From assembly GCA_046297455.1 (NCBI GenBank), contig JBKBIT010000017.1, positions 29,187 through 93,186 of the forward strand: DNA of 64,000 nucleotides, read 5' to 3'. The translations under genes and the position numbers were made by a program. The notes under the pieces are model-generated. The model saw only the letters and a list, made by a program, of their open reading frames with translations. It ran no database searches and was not told the DNA's origin. The stretch comes from ZYF759 sp046297455 (GTDB lineage: Bacteria > Pseudomonadota > Alphaproteobacteria > Rhizobiales > Rhizobiaceae). Positions 30,401 to 37,239 of this stretch are shown one piece after another; position 1 is the first letter of the stretch, and every line of letters begins with the position of its first letter.

Positions 30401-30880
30401 GCCCGCTCGCTCTTCAAGCTGATGGCCTACAAGGACGAGTACGAGGTGGCGCGGCTCCACACCCAGACCGGCTTCGAAAGGCGGCTTCATGACGAGTTCG
30501 AGGACGGCTTCCGCATCGTCCACCATCTCGCTCCGCCGATGCTGAATACCGGGACGGATGCACGTGGCCGCCCGCTGAAGCGCGCCTTCGGCCCGTGGAT
30601 CCGCGCGCCTTTCGGGCTTCTGGCCCGCATGAAGCGGCTTCGCGGCACCGCCTTCGATCCCTTTGGTTACACCGCCGAACGCCGCATGGAGCGCGACCTG
30701 ATCGCCTGGTACGAGGGCGTGGTCGAGACCTGTTTGAAAAAGCTGACGCCGGAAAACGCCGAGGCGATCGCCGCAATTTGCGCTGCCCCCATGCAGATCC
30801 GTGGTTACGGCCCGGTCAAGGAAGAGGCGGCCGCGCGGGTGCGCGCCGAGATGGAGGCTGCCATCGCGAAACTCGGCTGA
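27449..30880 (+). CDS. Indolepyruvate ferredoxin oxidoreductase, fused alpha/gamma subunits
   Basis: A 1143-aa single-chain enzyme oxidatively decarboxylating aryl pyruvates (from aromatic amino acids) to aryl-acetyl-CoA with ferredoxin as acceptor. From the N-terminus: pyrimidine/core domain with GFVSGYRGSPLGGVD, a TPP-binding domain (GIGCHFMASWMDR, then MGGEGVNWAASSRF), a ferredoxin-like segment with an incomplete-looking Cys set (CEGCGDCSVASNC, then CNKDFSCLDGFCPSF), and a C-terminal gamma domain (about 720-930; ITGVGGTGVITVGQ). The last 200 residues are specific to this proteobacterial fused type. Start by ribosome binding site AGGGAGG; the frame upstream is the control region. Such enzymes occur in aerobic alpha- and betaproteobacteria next to Lrp regulators. 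Confidence 0.92.
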   Translation: MTRHEPIRDFARYRLEDRYDRASGRVFMTGTQALVRILLDQARRDRAAGLDTAGFVSGYRGSPLGGVDLELWRARKLIEENRIEFLPAVNEDLAATAVLGSQQVETNPDRTAQGVFSMWYGKGPGVDRAGDALKHGNAYGSSPHGGVLVVAGDDHGCVSSSMPHQSDVAFMAWFMPTLNPASVAEYLEFGEYGYALSRFSGMWVGFKAVSETVESAASVELRPDRVFAAPDYTPPPGGLHYRWPDLPGPQIEGRMEDKKHAVFAFAEANPIDRHIYNVEDAPFGIVTTGKGHLDLMEALRLLGIGEAECRQLGIDIYKVGMVWPLARRDALSFVRGKREVLVIEEKRGIIESQFKEYFYDWPGDKPERMVGKRDENGERLVPWTGELSPRQLVPIVARRLAGIFPGLGFLARAEALAAEKPVAIQVPGATRTPYFCSGCPHNTSTRVPEGSKALAGIGCHFMASWMDRETTSLIQMGGEGVNWAASSRFTGKGHVFQNLGEGTWYHSGSMAIRQAIAANANITYKILYNDAVAMTGGQPVDGPVSVHAIAHICRAEGVERIALVSDQPEKFSAPELPAGTTIHHRREMDALQRELREVPGVSVLIYEQACATEKRRRRKRGTMEDPKRFVVINELVCEGCGDCSVASNCLSVEPIETEFGTKRRINQSTCNKDFSCLDGFCPSFVTVEGTARRKKTGVEFDLAALAADLAEPDRPAVSGSYDLLITGVGGTGVITVGQLVTMAAHLEAKGASVLDFTGFAQKFGPVLSYVRLAPTPESINQVRIDRGAADALIGCDIVVSSSPKASVAYRPGMKAVVNLAEMPTGDIVRIRDASLRTADRMAEIEKVTGTENVSAFDANSLSERLMGDAVFANVMMLGFAWQKGLVPIGLEALRQAIELNGVAIEANHRAFLIGRVAAAKPDDLRAMLEPEGRNAQTLDEIVIRREAFLTDYQDEAWAARYRRTVDRMRESEASIGSEKVTEAVARSLFKLMAYKDEYEVARLHTQTGFERRLHDEFEDGFRIVHHLAPPMLNTGTDARGRPLKRAFGPWIRAPFGLLARMKRLRGTAFDPFGYTAERRMERDLIAWYEGVVETCLKKLTPENAEAIAAICAAPMQIRGYGPVKEEAAARVRAEMEAAIAKLG

Positions 30881-30981
30881 CCCAAGCAAGACCTCGTCTT
30901 TACGTCGCCGGTCAAAGCAGCTAGATGCAGCGCCGTAAAGCACCACCCGCGTTCGTAGGCGGGACTGGATAGGAGAAGGTC

Positions 30982-32964
30982 ATGTCACAGGTTTCCCTTA
31001 CATTTCCCGATGGTTCCGTGCGCGAGCACGATGCCGCAACGACCGGCGCCGAACTCGCCGCCTCGATCTCTAAATCGCTCGCCAAGAAGGCCGTCGCCTA
31101 TGCGCTCGACGGCACGGTGCGCGATCTTTCCGACCCGCTCGGCAGTTCCGGCAGGATCGAGATCGTCACCCGCGACGACCCGCGCGCGCTCGAACTCATC
31201 CGCCACGACGCCGCCCATGTGATGGCCGAGGCCGTGCAGGAACTGTGGCCGGGCACCCAGGTTACGATCGGCCCGGTGATCGAGAACGGCTTCTATTACG
31301 ACTTCGCGCGCGACAAGCCGTTCACGCCTGAGGACCTTCCGGTCATCGAGAAGAAGATGCGCGAGATCATCGCCCGCAACGCGCCCTTCACCAAGGAAGT
31401 CTGGTCGCGGGAGGAGGCTCGCAAGGTCTTCGAAGACAAGGGCGAGGCCTACAAGGTTGAGCTCATCGAGGCCATTCCGGAAGATCAGGACCTCAAGATC
31501 TACCGCCAGGGCGAGTGGTTCGACCTCTGTCGCGGGCCGCACATGGCCTCGACCGGCCAGATCGGCAACGCTTTCAAGCTGATGCGGGTAGCCGGCGCCT
31601 ATTGGCGCGGCGATTCCAACAACCCGATGCTGACGCGAATCTACGGCACGGCCTGGGTCGACCAGGCTCAGCTCGACCAGTATATCCACATGCTGGAAGA
31701 AGCCGAAAAACGCGACCACCGCCGGCTTGGACGCGAGATGGATCTGTTTCATTTCCAGGAAGAGGGTCCTGGCGTGGTCTTCTGGCACGCCAAGGGCTGG
31801 CGCATGTTCCAGACGCTGACCTCGTACATGCGGCGGCGCCTCGACGGCGACTATGAGGAAGTCAACGCGCCGCAGGTGCTCGATCACGGCCTGTGGGAGA
31901 CCTCCGGCCACTGGGGCTGGTACAAGGAGAACATGTTCGCCGTCCAATCGGCCGGCGAGGAAGCCGACGACAAGCGTATCTTCGCGCTCAAGCCGATGAA
32001 CTGCCCTGGCCACGTCCAGCTGTTCAAGCATGGACTGAAATCCTACCGCGAACTGCCTGTAAGACTGGCAGAATTCGGTCTGGTCCATCGCTACGAGCCG
32101 TCCGGCGCGTTGCATGGCCTGATGCGGGTCCGCGGCTTCACCCAAGATGACGCCCACGTCTTCTGCACTGACGAACAGCTTGAGGCCGAATGCCTCAAGA
32201 TCAACGATCTGATCCTGTCGGTCTACGAAGATTTCGGCTTCCAGGAGATCGTGGTCAAGCTCTCTACCCGACCCGAGAAGCGTGTTGGGTCGGACGAGTT
32301 GTGGGACCGTGCCGAGGCCGTCATGATGGACGTGCTCAGGAAGATCGAGGCCCAGTCGGATGGCCGTATCAAGATCGATGTCCTGCCGGGCGAGGGCGCA
32401 TTCTACGGGCCGAAATTCGAATACACGCTGCGCGACGCGATTGGCCGCGAATGGCAGTGCGGCACCACGCAGGTGGATTTCAACCTACCTGAACGTTTCG
32501 GCGCCTTCTACATCGACAAGGATTCCGAAAAGCGCCAGCCGGTGATGATCCATCGCGCCATCTGCGGCTCGATGGAACGCTTTCTCGGCATCCTGATCGA
32601 GAATTTCTCGGGCCACTTCCCGCTCTGGTTCGCGCCGCTGCAGGTGGTGGTCGCCACCATCACCGAGGAAGCGGACGACTATGCGAAGAAGGTCGCCGCC
32701 AGGCTCCGCCGCGCCGGCCTTCAGGTCGAGACGGATCTGCGCAACGAGAAGATCAACTACAAGGTCCGCGAGCACTCGCTGACCAAGGTGCCGGTGATCC
32801 TCGTTTGTGGCCGCCGCGAGGCGGAGGAGGGCACGGTCAATATCCGCCGTCTCGGATCGCGCGACCAGACCTCCATGACGCTGGACGCAGCGGTCGCTGC
32901 GCTGGTCGATGAGGTAACGCCACCCGACATCCGTCGCCGCGACATGGCGGAATCTGCGGAATAG
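30982..32964 (+). CDS. thrS: Threonyl-tRNA synthetase
   Basis: A full-length 660-aa class II synthetase. TGS domain (residues 1-65), second N-terminal editing domain with HDAAHVMAEAVQELWPGTQVTIGPVI, catalytic domain with MNCPGHVQLFKHGLKSYRELP (zinc Cys of the NCPGH motif), motif 2 region GLVHRYEPSGALHGLMRVRGFTQDDAH, and motif 3 HRAICGSMERFLGILIE; C-terminal anticodon-binding domain (about 555-650). The start has a GGAGAAGG ribosome binding site. The leader (30881-30981) shows no T-box. Confidence 0.98.
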   Translation: MSQVSLTFPDGSVREHDAATTGAELAASISKSLAKKAVAYALDGTVRDLSDPLGSSGRIEIVTRDDPRALELIRHDAAHVMAEAVQELWPGTQVTIGPVIENGFYYDFARDKPFTPEDLPVIEKKMREIIARNAPFTKEVWSREEARKVFEDKGEAYKVELIEAIPEDQDLKIYRQGEWFDLCRGPHMASTGQIGNAFKLMRVAGAYWRGDSNNPMLTRIYGTAWVDQAQLDQYIHMLEEAEKRDHRRLGREMDLFHFQEEGPGVVFWHAKGWRMFQTLTSYMRRRLDGDYEEVNAPQVLDHGLWETSGHWGWYKENMFAVQSAGEEADDKRIFALKPMNCPGHVQLFKHGLKSYRELPVRLAEFGLVHRYEPSGALHGLMRVRGFTQDDAHVFCTDEQLEAECLKINDLILSVYEDFGFQEIVVKLSTRPEKRVGSDELWDRAEAVMMDVLRKIEAQSDGRIKIDVLPGEGAFYGPKFEYTLRDAIGREWQCGTTQVDFNLPERFGAFYIDKDSEKRQPVMIHRAICGSMERFLGILIENFSGHFPLWFAPLQVVVATITEEADDYAKKVAARLRRAGLQVETDLRNEKINYKVREHSLTKVPVILVCGRREAEEGTVNIRRLGSRDQTSMTLDAAVAALVDEVTPPDIRRRDMAESAE

Positions 32965-32968
32965 CGTC

Positions 32969-32996
32969 GAAGCTGGCGGTATGCGCCGCCAGCTTC
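32969..32996 (+). terminator. Terminator-like hairpin after thrS
   Basis: Perfect 11-bp stem GAAGCTGGCGG / CCGCCAGCTTC with a 6-base loop directly after the thrS stop. There is no clear T run, so its action as an intrinsic terminator is uncertain. Confidence 0.5.
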
Positions 32997-33020
32997 ATCT
33001 GCCTGTCATGCGATTCGGGC

Positions 33021-33959
33021 ATGTGTGCCAACATGCTCGCAGCACTGAAATCCGTACCGAAGCCGAAGCGGCGGTTCCCTGAACTGTCCTACGCCAATGA
33101 CAGCCATCCGTCGGCTGCCCGTGCCTTCATCAGGCTGGTGGAAACGCTTGCAGGTCGCGACCGCTTCGCGGATCTCTATGACCAGTGGCGTCGTGAAGTG
33201 GTCCCGACAGGTGACCGAGTCTTTGGACGCATGCTCGACCTCATAGACCTCAAGGTTTGCCGCACCGGCATTACGCTCGAACCCGCTTCGGACGAGCCGC
33301 TCGTCATTGTCGCCAACCATCCTTTCGGCATCGGCGATGGTATTGCCATCCTCTCACTCGCGGAATCGCTCGGACGACCATTCGAGGTGATGATCCACTC
33401 CGATCTCTTGCGCGTCAGCGAGATGACGGGCTACGCCCTCCCGGTGGACTTCTCCGAGACTCGGGAAGCCCTGAAGCGCAACATGGCGGTGCGCCGTGAG
33501 GCGCTCAGGCTCCTGCGCGAGGGTGTGACGATAGTTGTCTTTCCAGCAGGTGGCGTCGCGACGGCATCACGCGGCTTCGGCCAGGCCGAGGATCTGCCCT
33601 GGAAGCTGTTTCCGGCGCGTCTGATCCAGGAGGGAAGGGCGTCGGTTCTGCCCGTCCATTTCGCCGGCGAGAATGGCGCGCTCCTCCATCTCGCCAGCAG
33701 GCTGTCGCCGACCATGCGCACCTCGCTCCTTATCCATGAATTCGCAAAACTCTCCGGAAAGACCATCGACATGCACATCGGACGCATCATGGGGCCGGAC
33801 GAACTGGCTGCCTTCCGCGATCGCAACGAACTCATTGGTCACCTCCGCAAGGCGGTGTTCGCACTGGATACCGGTGAGCGTCTCACCGCGCCAAGGCGTT
33901 GGCTGCCGCCGCGCTGGCCGCTGCCCGAGAGGCACTCACGCAATCAAACGCGTGCATGA
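33021..33959 (+). CDS. Lysophospholipid acyltransferase (PlsC-like) family protein
   Basis: A 312-aa protein with the acyltransferase block ANHPFGIGDG (the NHX4-5D catalytic motif), a later VVFPAGGVATAS corresponding to the EGT/FPxG substrate motif, and VLPVHFAGENGALL. It resembles the putative hemolysin/OlsA-like acyltransferases of rhizobia that transfer an acyl chain to lysophospholipids or ornithine-type lipids at the inner membrane. No strong transmembrane helix is seen. The start is uncertain between ATGs at 33021 and 33033; neither has a strong ribosome binding site. Confidence 0.82.
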   Translation: MCANMLAALKSVPKPKRRFPELSYANDSHPSAARAFIRLVETLAGRDRFADLYDQWRREVVPTGDRVFGRMLDLIDLKVCRTGITLEPASDEPLVIVANHPFGIGDGIAILSLAESLGRPFEVMIHSDLLRVSEMTGYALPVDFSETREALKRNMAVRREALRLLREGVTIVVFPAGGVATASRGFGQAEDLPWKLFPARLIQEGRASVLPVHFAGENGALLHLASRLSPTMRTSLLIHEFAKLSGKTIDMHIGRIMGPDELAAFRDRNELIGHLRKAVFALDTGERLTAPRRWLPPRWPLPERHSRNQTRA

Positions 33960-33986
33960 AGCTGATCGTCAGCAACTCCGCCGGGT

Positions 33987-34547
33987 TTAGAGTTCGATCT
34001 CGCCCTGATTGACGCCCCAGGTGCCAAGTGGCTGTCCGTTGGACGTGCGGACCAGGGAATCATAAACCGCCATGCTCTGGGCGACTTCGGCATCCGACGT
34101 GCAGGTCCTGAAGATCCCGGCTGCGAATGCGGTACACCCAACCCGTTCTCCTGGCAGGGTGCCTGTGGCCCAGTCCTTCACCAGACCGTCCGGACCAACC
34201 CTGAAATAAGCGAGGCGATAGCGGTTCTGGACGCTGCGCCGCTGCATGAAAAGGCCCGCATCCACCGATGACTCCGAGGATTGGATACTCGCCGCGTGCC
34301 GATAGACCCGGTCACCATTGTCCAACCGATAGCCTCCCACGATCGGACCGTAGGCAGTGCTACCGGTTGTGAGGCTCTCAAAGGTCATCGGGTTAAGGCT
34401 GGCGACTTCCTGATACGGCTTGCCCATCGCATAGCGCATGTAGTTGCGATCGCCGGCTTCCTGCAACTGTTCGACAGTCGACGAACAGGAAGCTACAAAA
34501 ATAAGGCCAACAGCCATCGCTGCTGCCGCGAAGATCCGCTTCTTCAT
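33987..34547 (-). CDS. Predicted lipoprotein, unknown function
   Basis: A 186-aa protein. The signal peptide with lipobox VASC (Cys at about 21) predicts a lipid anchor. The mature part has no domain I recognise. It contains repeated Tyr/Arg-rich strands (GPIVGGYRLDNGDRVYRH, then RYRLAYFRVGPDGLVKDWATG), two further Cys (GCTAF, RTCTSD) that could form a disulfide, and reads as a small beta-rich envelope protein. It converges with the acyltransferase gene and lies just upstream of trmFO on the same strand but 63 bases downstream in transcription from nothing else. Confidence 0.75.
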   Translation of the reverse strand: MKKRIFAAAAMAVGLIFVASCSSTVEQLQEAGDRNYMRYAMGKPYQEVASLNPMTFESLTTGSTAYGPIVGGYRLDNGDRVYRHAASIQSSESSVDAGLFMQRRSVQNRYRLAYFRVGPDGLVKDWATGTLPGERVGCTAFAAGIFRTCTSDAEVAQSMAVYDSLVRTSNGQPLGTWGVNQGEIEL

Positions 34548-34610
34548 GGCAGTATCCCCCTGTGCACCGCAACTCTAAGGCGCAACTGCCGTAGGGTAAA
34601 GTAATTAGCG

Positions 34611-36035
34611 CTATTCTGCTGCGGCGGCCGCGCGCTGCAACCCCAGCCAATGCCGGCAATCGGCAAGCGCGCGAGCGGTTACCGCCTTCTTCTTGGCAAC
34701 TGCCTTGTCCTTGCCGCGGAACCGGCCTTCCCATCCTTCAGGCTTCAGCTTCGCGCCGGGCTCAAGCGGCGGGAACAGGCCGAAATTGATGTTCATCGGC
34801 TGGAAGGAGCGCTTGCCCGGCTCGTCGTCCGAGGCCAGGTGACCGCCCGTGATGTGGCCGAGAAGCGAGCCGCAGGCCGTGGTTGCCGGCGGCAGCGGCA
34901 GCGGCCGTCCAAGGCGTTCGGCGGCCGCGAACCGGCCCGCCAGAAGCCCGATCGCCGCACTCTCGACATAGCCCTCGCAGCCGGTGATCTGGCCCGCGAA
35001 GCGCAGGCCGGGCCGACCCTTCAGTTGAAGCGACCCGTCGAGAAGTTTGGGCGAATTGATATAGGTATTGCGGTGCAGCCCGCCCAGCCGCGCGAATTCG
35101 GCGTTTTCCAGGCCGGGGATCGTGCGGAAAATGCGCACCTGCTCGGCATATTTCAGCTTCGTCTGGAAACCGACCATGTTGTACAGCGTGCCCAGTGCAT
35201 TGTCCTGACGAAGCTGCACCACGGCGTAAGGCTTCACCGACGGATTGTGAGCATTGGTGAGCCCCATCGGTTTCATCGGCCCGTGGCGCAGCGTTTCCGG
35301 ACCTCGCTCGGCCATGACCTCGATCGGCAGGCAGCCATCGAAATAGGGCGTCCCCTCGAATTCGCGGAAGGCGGTCTTGTCGCCCTCGAGCAGAGCCTGG
35401 ATGAACCCGTCATATTGGTCCTTGTCCATCGGGCAGTTGATGTAGTCTTTGCCGGTGCCGCCCGGTCCGACCTTGTCGTATCGCGACTGGAACCACGCAA
35501 CGTCGAGATCGATCGTGTCAAAATGCACGATCGGCGCGATGGCATCGAAGAAAGCCAGCGCATCCGCGCCAGTCGCCTCGGCAATGGCTTGCGCCAGCGA
35601 CGGTGCTGTCAGCGGACCCGTGGCGATGATCGCCTGATCCCAGTCGGCGGGCGGAAGGCCCCCGACCTCGCCGCGTTCGATCTTGATCAATGGGTGGTCG
35701 TTGAGACGTGCCGTCACGGCGTCCGAAAAGGCCTCGCGGTCGACTGCTAGCGCCCCACCAGCCGGCACCTGGTTGGCATCGCCGCTGGCCATGATCAGCG
35801 AATTGGCTAGCCGCATCTCGGCATGGAGTAGGCCGACCGCGTTGGTCTCGGCATCGTCCGAGCGGAAGGAATTGGAGCAGACCAGTTCGGCAAGTCCGTC
35901 CGTCTTGTGGACGTCAGTGCCCCGAACAGGACGCATTTCATGCAGGACGACCGGAACGCCGGCCTGGGCTATCTGCCAGGCCGCTTCCGAGCCGGCGAGG
36001 CCGCCGCCGACAACGTGAACGGGTTTCATGCTCAT
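34611..36035 (-). CDS. trmFO: Folate-dependent tRNA (m5U54) methyltransferase TrmFO
   Basis: A 474-aa FAD enzyme making 5-methyluridine at position 54 of tRNAs from methylene-tetrahydrofolate. N-terminal dinucleotide fold VVGGGLAGSEAAW, then PVVLHEMRP, LVCSNSFRSDD, AAGGALAVDR-like segment, and the GidA-like C-terminus GQITGCEGYVESAAIGLLAG. Its length is a little above the usual 435-470 because of a basic, Ala-rich C-terminal tail (about 440-474). Two nearby ATGs (36035, 36029) are both possible starts. Confidence 0.95.
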   Translation of the reverse strand: MSMKPVHVVGGGLAGSEAAWQIAQAGVPVVLHEMRPVRGTDVHKTDGLAELVCSNSFRSDDAETNAVGLLHAEMRLANSLIMASGDANQVPAGGALAVDREAFSDAVTARLNDHPLIKIERGEVGGLPPADWDQAIIATGPLTAPSLAQAIAEATGADALAFFDAIAPIVHFDTIDLDVAWFQSRYDKVGPGGTGKDYINCPMDKDQYDGFIQALLEGDKTAFREFEGTPYFDGCLPIEVMAERGPETLRHGPMKPMGLTNAHNPSVKPYAVVQLRQDNALGTLYNMVGFQTKLKYAEQVRIFRTIPGLENAEFARLGGLHRNTYINSPKLLDGSLQLKGRPGLRFAGQITGCEGYVESAAIGLLAGRFAAAERLGRPLPLPPATTACGSLLGHITGGHLASDDEPGKRSFQPMNINFGLFPPLEPGAKLKPEGWEGRFRGKDKAVAKKKAVTARALADCRHWLGLQRAAAAAE

Positions 36036-36117
36036 TTGGCCGAGATAGAACGGCCGCTCTGTCTTTGCAATGTTGCACTGCGATTGCCGTTAGGTCGCCC
36101 CTGCACTAGAACGAGCC

Positions 36118-36723
36118 ATGCGAACGATTGCCCGAACTTCATTTCCGTTTCTGTTGGCTATGGGCCTGTCAGCCTGCACATCGGCCTCTTCGAACTATTT
36201 GGGCGAGATCGCGAGGCCGGACACCGCCAGAATTTATGTGTGCCACGGCTTCGATTGTCGTAACACAACGCGCTTGGAGTTCACTTCTGAAGATCGGACG
36301 CGCTTGACTTCCATCATGGAGTCGGGTCGCACCGGCCCGGTCGAAGAGCGCGCCGCGATTGCCAAGGCAATTGCCTATTTCGAGCAACGCTCGACCGATG
36401 CCATCGGTGTTCGCGACCTGCCCAAATCTCATATCGGGCAAACTGGCGAGATCGGCCAGATGGATTGCATTGATGTGTCGACCAACACGCGGTCCATGCT
36501 GTTACACTTGCAACTGCTGAATCTGCTACGGCATCATGTTGTTGAAGGCAACGTAACCCGCGGCGCCATCGTTGACGGCCGCTATTTCCACGCGACTTCT
36601 GTCATCCGCGAAACGAGTTCGGGACAGCGCTTCGCTGTTGATGGATGGTATGGAGCTGGTGGCGAAGAGCCCCAGATCAAGCCCTTGTCGCAATGGCTCA
36701 CCGAAGGCTTCCTGGGCGGCTGA
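36118..36723 (+). CDS. Predicted lipoprotein, unknown function
   Basis: A 201-aa protein with a signal peptide and lipobox LSAC (Cys at about 20). The mature part starts with a CHGFDC motif (two Cys four apart), contains another Cys in QMDCIDVSTNT, and ends in a Trp-rich region VDGWYGAGGEEP. The Cys-x-x-x-x-Cys pair suggests a disulfide in the periplasm. I do not recognise the family; similar proteins occur as hypothetical in Rhizobiales. Divergent from trmFO and convergent with the DUF1127/sRNA unit. Confidence 0.75.
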   Translation: MRTIARTSFPFLLAMGLSACTSASSNYLGEIARPDTARIYVCHGFDCRNTTRLEFTSEDRTRLTSIMESGRTGPVEERAAIAKAIAYFEQRSTDAIGVRDLPKSHIGQTGEIGQMDCIDVSTNTRSMLLHLQLLNLLRHHVVEGNVTRGAIVDGRYFHATSVIRETSSGQRFAVDGWYGAGGEEPQIKPLSQWLTEGFLGG

Positions 36724-36750
36724 CAAACTGAACCTGCCCCGGAACGCACA

Positions 36751-36788
36751 ACACCCGCCGGGGGAGGAGATCCGGCGGGTGTCGTTTT
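36751..36788 (+). terminator. Intrinsic terminator of the lipoprotein gene (overlaps the antisense RNA hairpin)
   Basis: Stem ACACCCGCCGG / CCGGCGGGTGT (11 bp) with a 10-base loop, followed on the plus strand by CGTTTT, 27 bases after the stop. The same palindrome, read on the minus strand, is the last CTCCTCCC-loop hairpin of the DUF1127-linked RNA array. Confidence 0.75.
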
Positions 36789-36867
36789 GGTGGTCGACAA
36801 TTGGGAGGAGGTAATTGCCGACCTGATCGTCAGGGCCTGGGAGGAGGAAGGCCCCGGCGAAAGCTGA
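36751..36867 (-). ncRNA. CcsR/'cuckoo'-type small RNA array in the 3' region of the DUF1127 gene
   Basis: Directly after the DUF1127 stop, on the same strand, come three successive stem-loops. Hairpin 1: 36854-36833, stem GGGCCT/AGGCCC, loop TCCTCCTCCC. Hairpin 2: 36822-36793, ten-pair stem with one mismatch closing on CAATT/AATTG, loop ACCTCCTCCC. Hairpin 3: 36782-36751, 11-bp stem, loop ATCTCCTCCC. Loops 1 and 2 contain CCTCCTCCC exactly; loop 3 differs at one base. Known from the family: in Rhodobacter sphaeroides the CcsR sRNAs (conserved CCUCCUCCC motif) are processed from the 3' region of a DUF1127 mRNA and are stress-induced; 'cuckoo' RNAs of other alphaproteobacteria share the motif. 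The loops imitate the anti-Shine-Dalgarno end of 16S rRNA. Transcription and processing here are inferred. Confidence 0.82.
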
Positions 36868-37008
36868 TTAGATGGACTTGCGGGCGACGAAGGGAATATC
36901 CCCCCGATTGATGCCGAGGTCGTTGAGTTCGCGAGTGGACAGGCGGCTCAGCTCGTTCACGGTTTCGCGGTAGCGGCGCCAGTTGCGATAGTTACGGATC
37001 AGGTTCAT
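36868..37008 (-). CDS. Small arginine-rich DUF1127 protein
   Basis: A 46-aa protein with nine Arg residues: an amphipathic N-terminal helix (RNYRNWRRYRETVNELSRLS) and the DUF1127 core LSTRELNDLGINRGDIPF. It is the short YjiS-like type. Family knowledge: short DUF1127 proteins affect phosphate and carbon metabolism in Agrobacterium, and the Rhodobacter member CcaF1 binds RNA and is encoded upstream of the CcsR sRNAs. The same arrangement is seen here. The start at 37008 opens the conserved part; the open frame extends much further upstream (to 37614) but that is antisense to another gene. A promoter lies about 90 bases upstream. Confidence 0.92.
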   Translation of the reverse strand: MNLIRNYRNWRRYRETVNELSRLSTRELNDLGINRGDIPFVARKSI

Positions 37009-37095
37009 TGTTCTTGCTCGTTTCGTACGGTGATTACGTCTTTCGTGATGGTGCGAAGATAGGCTCGAAACCCGGTTTCCGGTAGATTTGAGTTT

Positions 37096-37121
37096 GCATA
37101 GCACCATTGCGTTTTGTGCAA
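37096..37121 (-). promoter_or_regulatory. Promoter of the DUF1127/sRNA unit, possibly RpoH-type
   Basis: On the minus strand TTG (37121-37119), 17 bases, CTATGC (37101-37096). This resembles the TTG-N17/18-CTATAT pattern of RpoH-dependent promoters in Rhodobacter, though a housekeeping reading is also possible. The predicted 5' UTR is about 80 bases. Confidence 0.42.
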
Positions 37122-37239
37122 TGCACAATGGCCGGATTGTGGCTGCAAAATCCAAGGCTTGGAATTGTAGCGGATGCGGCTCGATTGGCGGGGTTTCTTC
37201 TATCAATAGAGTTTGCGCGGCGGTTGGGGGCAAAGAGAC

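Noticed and set aside
30881..30981. T-box or other riboswitch in front of thrS
   Set aside because: Only a short GC hairpin (CCCGC..GCGGG) is seen; no T-box sequence, and T-boxes are rare in alphaproteobacteria.
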